Shown piece by piece: positions 59,873 to 64,000 of a DNA stretch of 64,000 nucleotides. The DNA is from Rhodanobacteraceae bacterium ZG21-1 (GTDB lineage Bacteria > Pseudomonadota > Gammaproteobacteria > Xanthomonadales > Rhodanobacteraceae). The DNA lies in the NCBI GenBank assembly GCA_021390615.1, contig JAJEJU010000023.1:124001-188000 (forward strand). The letters run 5' to 3'. Position numbers and translations under genes: made by a program. Each line of letters opens with the position of its first letter. Position 1 is the first letter of the stretch. The notes beneath the pieces are model-generated. The model was not told the DNA's origin, ran no database searches, and was given only the letters and a program-made list of their open reading frames with translations.

Positions 59873-62622
59873 GGCAGCCGGCCGCGCATCGGCAGACGGT
59901 GACGCGACGCCCGTATGTCGGGCGCCGTGCGCTGCTGTGCGTGTGCCTGGCCGCTGCCCTGGCGGAGCCGGCATTCGCGGCCGACGCCTCGGCGAGCGCG
60001 CCGGCCGACGGCGGCGCCGCGGACGTCACCTTCGACCGCAACCTGCTTTCGGGCGCCGGCGAGAACACCACCGACCTGTCGCGCTTCGAGCACGGCAACC
60101 CGGTGCTGCCGGGCAGCTACAACGTCGACCTCTACCTCAACGGCACCTGGATCGGCCGCACCGACGTGCGCTTCGCCGCCGCGGCACCCAAGGCCAGCGC
60201 GACGCCTTGCGTCGACGCCCAGATGCTCGAGCGGCTGGGGCTGCACCTGGACAAGCTGCCGGCCGAGCAGCGCGCCCAACTGGCCGACCCGAGCGCCTGC
60301 GTAAGCCTGGCCGCACTGATCCCCGACGCCAGCATGAGCTTCGACCAGGGCGAGCTGCGCCTGGACGCCAGCGTGCCGCAGGCCTACCTGGGCCAGGCCC
60401 CGCGCGGCTATGTCAGCCCGGAGTTCTGGGACGCCGGCGTGCCGGCCGCCCTGGTCAACTACAACTTCAACGGCTACCACACCACCAGCGACGGGCAGAG
60501 CCAGAGCACGGCCTACCTCGGCCTCAGCGCCGGCTTCAACGCCGGGCTGTGGCATGTCCGCAACGATTCCGCCTTCAACTGGCAGTCCGGCACCGCGGGC
60601 AGCCCGTCGCGCCGGCAGTGGCAGAACATCGACACCTACGTGCAGCGCGATTTGCCCTCGCTGCGCGCGCAGCTGACCGTGGGCGATTCCTTCACCGACG
60701 GCCAGGTGTTCGACAGCTACGCCCTGCGCGGCATCCAGCTCGCCAGCGACGACCGCATGCTGCCCGACTCCCTGCGCGGCTACGCGCCGGTGGTGCGCGG
60801 CGTGGCCGACACCAACGCCAAGGTGACCGTGCGCCAGAACGGCATCCAGATCTACCAGACCACGGTGGCACCCGGCCCCTTCGCCATCAACGACCTCTAC
60901 CCGACCGGCTACGGCGGCAACCTGGACGTCACCGTGACCGAGGCCGACGGCCGCGTGCACACCTTCTCGGTGCCGTACGCCTCGGTCGCGCAGCTGCTGC
61001 GTCCGGGCATCACCCGCTTCGACATCGCGATGGGCGAGCTGCGCAGCCAGACCCTGCAGCACAAGCCCTGGGTGGCACAGGCCACCCTGCAGCGCGGCTT
61101 CACCAATATGCTCACCGGCTATGCCGGCCTGGTCGCCTCGCAGGGCTACGGCGCGGCCCTGGTCGGCAGCGCGATCAATACGCGCTACGGCGCGCTGGCG
61201 CTCGACCTGACCCAGTCGCATGCGAACATCCCGGGCTACGCCAGCCAGTCCGGCCAGAGCCTGCGGCTGAGCTACAGCAAGATTCTGCCGGAGACCGACA
61301 CCACGCTGACCGTGGCGGCCTACCGCTATTCCACCAGCGGCTACCTCAGCGTGACCGACGCCGCGCTGGCCCGCGACTATGCGCTGCGCGGCATCGACCC
61401 GTTCGCCTATGTGGCCCCCACCCTGCCGACGGTCGACAACGTGGCCGGCACCGGCCTGCTCACTCCGGGGCAGCAGGCGGCGCTGACCGGCAATCCCTTC
61501 AGCGACTCGGTGCTCAGCGGCACCGGCCTGCAGCGTCAGCGCAACTCGTTCTCGATCAGCCTCAACCAGCGCCTGGGTTCGCGCGGCGGCTCGGTCTACC
61601 TCAACGCCTCGGCCAGCGACTACTGGAACCGCGGCGGCACCGACACGCAGTTCCAGCTCGGCTACAACAACTCGTTCCACCGGCTCACCTACGGCTTGTC
61701 GGCGACCCGCGTGCGCGATGCGCTGGGCCGCTACGACAATCAGTATTTCGCCAGCTTCAGCCTGCCGCTGGGCGACGGCGCGCATGCGCCCACGCTGACC
61801 TTGAACTTCAACCACAGCGCGAACGGCGGCAATCAGGACCAGGCCATGCTCAACGGCACCGCCGGCGCCGACGGTCAGTACAGCTACAGCGCCACCGCCG
61901 CGCACGGCGACAACGGCAGCGGCAACGCCGGCACGATCAACGGCGGCTATCGCAGCCCGTATGCGGTGCTCGGCGCCAGCTACGGCAGCGGCGACGGCTA
62001 CTCGCAGGCGTCGCTGAGCGCGAGCGGCGCCGTGGTGGTGCATCCGGGCGGCATCACCTTCGGCCAGCCCACCGGCGACACCATCGGCATCGTCTACGTA
62101 CCCGGCGCCGGCGGCGCACGGCTGGGCAATGCCGCCGGCGCGCGCATCGGCGAGGACGGTTATGCCCTGGTGCCCTACCTCACCCCGTACAACCTCAATA
62201 CCATCCAGATCGACCCGAAGGGCCTGCCGCTGGACGTGCAGCTGGACGCTACCAGCACCGAGGTGGCGCCTTACGCCGGCGCGGTGGTGATGATGAAGTT
62301 CAAGACCCAGAACGGCCGCACCGCGATCATGAGCGTGCATTTGCCCAACGGCGACGCGCTGCCGTTCGGCGCCGAGGTGTTCAACGCGCAAGGCACCTCG
62401 CTGGGCGTGGTCGGCCAGGCTGGCCAGGTGCTGGCCCGCGGCGTCGAGCAGGCCGGCCAGCTCACCGCCCGCTGGCACGACGACGACGGCGCGGCCCAAT
62501 CCTGCAGCTTCCCCTATCAGCTGGCGCCGCGCGCCAAGGGCAAGCAGGCCAAGCGCTACGAGGCGATCCAGGCAACCTGTACGCCGGCCATCGCCGCGCC
62601 CACCGCGAGAACCGCACCATGA
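59869..62622 (+). CDS. Outer-membrane fimbrial usher (FimD/PapC-like)
   Basis: A 917-residue usher started at GTG 59869, overlapping the chaperone stop. Signal peptide ALLCVCLAAALAEPAFAAD; N-terminal periplasmic domain (VTFDRNLLSGAGENTTDLSR, PGSYNVDLYLNGTWIGRTDV); beta-barrel with a plug (LRGYAPVVRGVADTNAKVTV, RQNGIQIYQTTVAPGPFAIN); C-terminal domains with LPFGAEVFNAQGTSLGVVGQ and a terminal Cys pair (SCSFPYQL, ATCTPA). Forms the pore through which pili are assembled. Length and order are complete. Confidence 0.95.
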   Translation: MRQPAAHRQTVTRRPYVGRRALLCVCLAAALAEPAFAADASASAPADGGAADVTFDRNLLSGAGENTTDLSRFEHGNPVLPGSYNVDLYLNGTWIGRTDVRFAAAAPKASATPCVDAQMLERLGLHLDKLPAEQRAQLADPSACVSLAALIPDASMSFDQGELRLDASVPQAYLGQAPRGYVSPEFWDAGVPAALVNYNFNGYHTTSDGQSQSTAYLGLSAGFNAGLWHVRNDSAFNWQSGTAGSPSRRQWQNIDTYVQRDLPSLRAQLTVGDSFTDGQVFDSYALRGIQLASDDRMLPDSLRGYAPVVRGVADTNAKVTVRQNGIQIYQTTVAPGPFAINDLYPTGYGGNLDVTVTEADGRVHTFSVPYASVAQLLRPGITRFDIAMGELRSQTLQHKPWVAQATLQRGFTNMLTGYAGLVASQGYGAALVGSAINTRYGALALDLTQSHANIPGYASQSGQSLRLSYSKILPETDTTLTVAAYRYSTSGYLSVTDAALARDYALRGIDPFAYVAPTLPTVDNVAGTGLLTPGQQAALTGNPFSDSVLSGTGLQRQRNSFSISLNQRLGSRGGSVYLNASASDYWNRGGTDTQFQLGYNNSFHRLTYGLSATRVRDALGRYDNQYFASFSLPLGDGAHAPTLTLNFNHSANGGNQDQAMLNGTAGADGQYSYSATAAHGDNGSGNAGTINGGYRSPYAVLGASYGSGDGYSQASLSASGAVVVHPGGITFGQPTGDTIGIVYVPGAGGARLGNAAGARIGEDGYALVPYLTPYNLNTIQIDPKGLPLDVQLDATSTEVAPYAGAVVMMKFKTQNGRTAIMSVHLPNGDALPFGAEVFNAQGTSLGVVGQAGQVLARGVEQAGQLTARWHDDDGAAQSCSFPYQLAPRAKGKQAKRYEAIQATCTPAIAAPTARTAP

Positions 62623-63656
62623 ACCAGGCACCTCTCATGCGTACCCTCTGCCGGCTGGGCTGCCTGCTCATGCTCGCCCTCGGCCTGGGCTGGATGCCCG
62701 GCAAGGCGGCGGCTGCGGTGAACTGCAGTTCGTCTTCGCAATCGGTGACGCTGCCCAATGTCAGCGTGTCGCCTAGCACGCCGGTAGGCACCCTGCTGGG
62801 CAGCCCGCAGACGGTGACCATGAGTTACTCGTGCAGCGGCCTGCCGTACGACAACAGCACCCAGGGCCAGACCGTCACCATCCAGGCCGGCGGTACGCTG
62901 GCGCCGCTGGACAGCACCAACAACCCGAACGGTCCCGGCATCACCTTCAAGACCAACGTCGCCGGCATCGCCCTGCGCGTCACCGCCAGCCCGGTGCAGG
63001 CGAGCAGCAACAGCTGCCTGCGCTGCGGCCCCGGCAGCAGCGCAGGTTTTGAGGACGGCACCATCACCTATCCGTCCAGCGGCACCAGCGAAAGCTTCAC
63101 CCTGCAGCTGATCAAGACCGGCCCGGTCACGCCCGGCACGATCACCGGCATCAACCTGATCCCGTTCTGGTGGTACATCTACGGCAAGACCAACAGCGTC
63201 AGCCTCAACGCCAACCTGATCCTCAACGGCGGCACCCAGGTCAGCCTGCTGGCCTGCAGCGTGAACACCGATTCGCAGAACCTCACCGTGACCCTGCCCA
63301 CGGTCAGCACCGGCGCGCTGGCCACCAGCGGCGCCACCGCCGGGCGCACGCCGTTCAAGATCAACCTGACTTGCCAGAGCGGCCTCACCGTGTCGATCAC
63401 CATGAGCACGGCCAATCCCGCCAGCGCCACCGGGGTGATCGCCCCGACCACGGGCAGCAGTTACGCGAAGAACGTCGGCGTGCAGGTGCTGAATTCCGGC
63501 GGCACGCCGGTCACCTTCAATAGCGCGCAGACGGTGGGCGCCTCGCCCAACGGCACGCTGACGATTCCGTTCTTCGCGCAGTACTACGCCACCGCTGCGC
63601 CCACCGGCAGCGGCCAGGTGGCCGGCACCGCCACCTTCACCATGTCCTATCAGTGA
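62619..63656 (+). CDS. Fimbrial tip adhesin
   Basis: A 345-residue two-domain fimbrial protein. Signal peptide LGCLLMLALGLGWMPGKAAA; N-terminal receptor-binding-like domain (about 30-205, VNCSSSSQSVTLPNVSVSPS, SNSCLRCGPGSSAGFEDGTI, INLIPFWWYIYGKTNSV); C-terminal pilin domain (about 215-345, LLACSVNTDSQNLTVTLPTV, PFKINLTCQSGLTVSITMST) that resembles the major pilin and ends in TATFTMSYQ. The layout matches FimH-like tip adhesins. The ligand cannot be predicted. Its ATG overlaps the usher stop by 4 bp. Confidence 0.87.
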   Translation: MNQAPLMRTLCRLGCLLMLALGLGWMPGKAAAAVNCSSSSQSVTLPNVSVSPSTPVGTLLGSPQTVTMSYSCSGLPYDNSTQGQTVTIQAGGTLAPLDSTNNPNGPGITFKTNVAGIALRVTASPVQASSNSCLRCGPGSSAGFEDGTITYPSSGTSESFTLQLIKTGPVTPGTITGINLIPFWWYIYGKTNSVSLNANLILNGGTQVSLLACSVNTDSQNLTVTLPTVSTGALATSGATAGRTPFKINLTCQSGLTVSITMSTANPASATGVIAPTTGSSYAKNVGVQVLNSGGTPVTFNSAQTVGASPNGTLTIPFFAQYYATAAPTGSGQVAGTATFTMSYQ

Positions 63657-63675
63657 CGGTCTTGCCGCTGGCGTC

Positions 63676-64000
63676 CTAGCGCGAGGACACGTATTTCTCG
63701 CGACGGATGTGCGGCACGCCGAGGCCGAAGTCCTTCAGCGCGGCGAAGGCGGCGTCGACCATGTTGGGATTGCCGCACAGATAGGCGACGTCGCGCCCGC
63801 CCTGCGGCGCCAGTTCGGCCAGCACGTCCTGCACGTGGCCGCGGCGATCGTAGGCCTGCGGCGCGGCGCGCTCGACGCGGCTGAACACAGGATGGAAGGT
63901 GAAGCCGGGATGGGCGGCGGCGAACGCCTCGAATTCCGCGCCGTAGAGCAGCTCGGCCTCGCTGCGCGCGCCGTACAGCAGCACCGCCTCGCGGTCGCCG
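63676..64000 (-). CDS. Ferredoxin-NADP reductase-like flavoprotein (N-terminus outside window)
   Basis: The last 107 residues of an oxidoreductase of the ferredoxin/flavodoxin-NADP reductase family; the gene continues beyond 64000. Visible are the NADP-binding strand DREAVLLYGARSEAELLYGA, the segment FTFHPVFSRVERAAP, the nicotinamide-side motif DVAYLCGNPNMVDAAFAALK and the end HIRREKYVSSR, which resembles the Fpr C-terminus (VEKYW-type) with a longer tail. It converges on the pilus operon with 19 bp between stops. Confidence 0.85.
   Translation of the reverse strand, partial: GDREAVLLYGARSEAELLYGAEFEAFAAAHPGFTFHPVFSRVERAAPQAYDRRGHVQDVLAELAPQGGRDVAYLCGNPNMVDAAFAALKDFGLGVPHIRREKYVSSR

Noticed and set aside
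59830-62631. 933-codon minus-strand frame
   Set aside because: Antisense to the usher; composition of a shadow frame.

Overview
The window is one contiguous piece of a high-GC (roughly two-thirds G+C by eye) gammaproteobacterial chromosome. Gene content points to the Xanthomonadales/Lysobacterales, most likely Rhodanobacteraceae (Dyella, Rhodanobacter, Frateuria, Luteibacter). The clues are a large TonB-dependent receptor with a long leader region, a secreted sedolisin, a gltB-gltD pair split by a structured intergenic element of a kind I associate with this order, and a TCR/TetA-like MFS pump beside a DUF1993 gene. No rRNA, tRNA, CRISPR array, transposase or integrase was recognised. Genus assignment is inference from gene content.

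Layout. 1-8.5 kb: a truncated TPR(-sulfotransferase) gene, a secreted S53 peptidase with a clear terminator, an MltB-type lytic transglycosylase, rmuC, a proline-rich lipoprotein candidate and a methyltransferase-like gene. 8.7-15.4 kb: folE followed 13 bp later by a complete four-gene Wadjet (jetABCD, MksFEB+G type) anti-plasmid operon with overlapping genes. 15.5-25.5 kb: metabolic and housekeeping genes (MFS efflux, DUF1993, COG2509 dehydrogenase, FrnE/DsbA-like, DinG, HutD/Ves, YchJ, NRDE/TANGO2) and a secreted HExxH protein. 25.8-35.2 kb: a secreted eqolisin-like protein, a TonB-dependent receptor, an XRE regulator coupled to a fused SpmA/SpmB membrane protein, and a methyltransferase. 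33.6-40.2 kb: glutamate synthase gltB and gltD, separated by a 540-bp highly structured element, with a diverged duplicate of the gltD 3' end behind it.

40.7-42.1 kb: an MvdC/MvdD-like ATP-grasp ligase preceded by a 58-codon peptide gene that was not among the longer reading frames. This is a candidate graspetide-type RiPP locus and, with the Wadjet operon, the most interesting content here. 42.5-52 kb: cell-envelope genes (EnvC, S41 protease), a phosphopantetheinyl transferase, tatABC, SYLF protein, ferrochelatase and two tandem secreted paralogues of unknown family. 52.2-58.1 kb: a seven-gene operon (hydrolase, two paralogous membrane proteins, small XRE regulator, TAP-type hydrolase, NatA/NatB-like ABC transporter) headed by two 20-bp operator-like repeats. 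58.2-63.7 kb: a chaperone-usher pilus operon (pilin, chaperone, usher, tip adhesin) behind a candidate sigma-54 promoter with an upstream IHF consensus site. The window ends inside a ferredoxin-NADP reductase-like gene.

Gene calls rest on reading protein sequences and recognising families. No database search was possible, so family names for the less familiar genes should be treated as hypotheses. Many long reading frames antisense to these genes are high-GC shadows and were not annotated.
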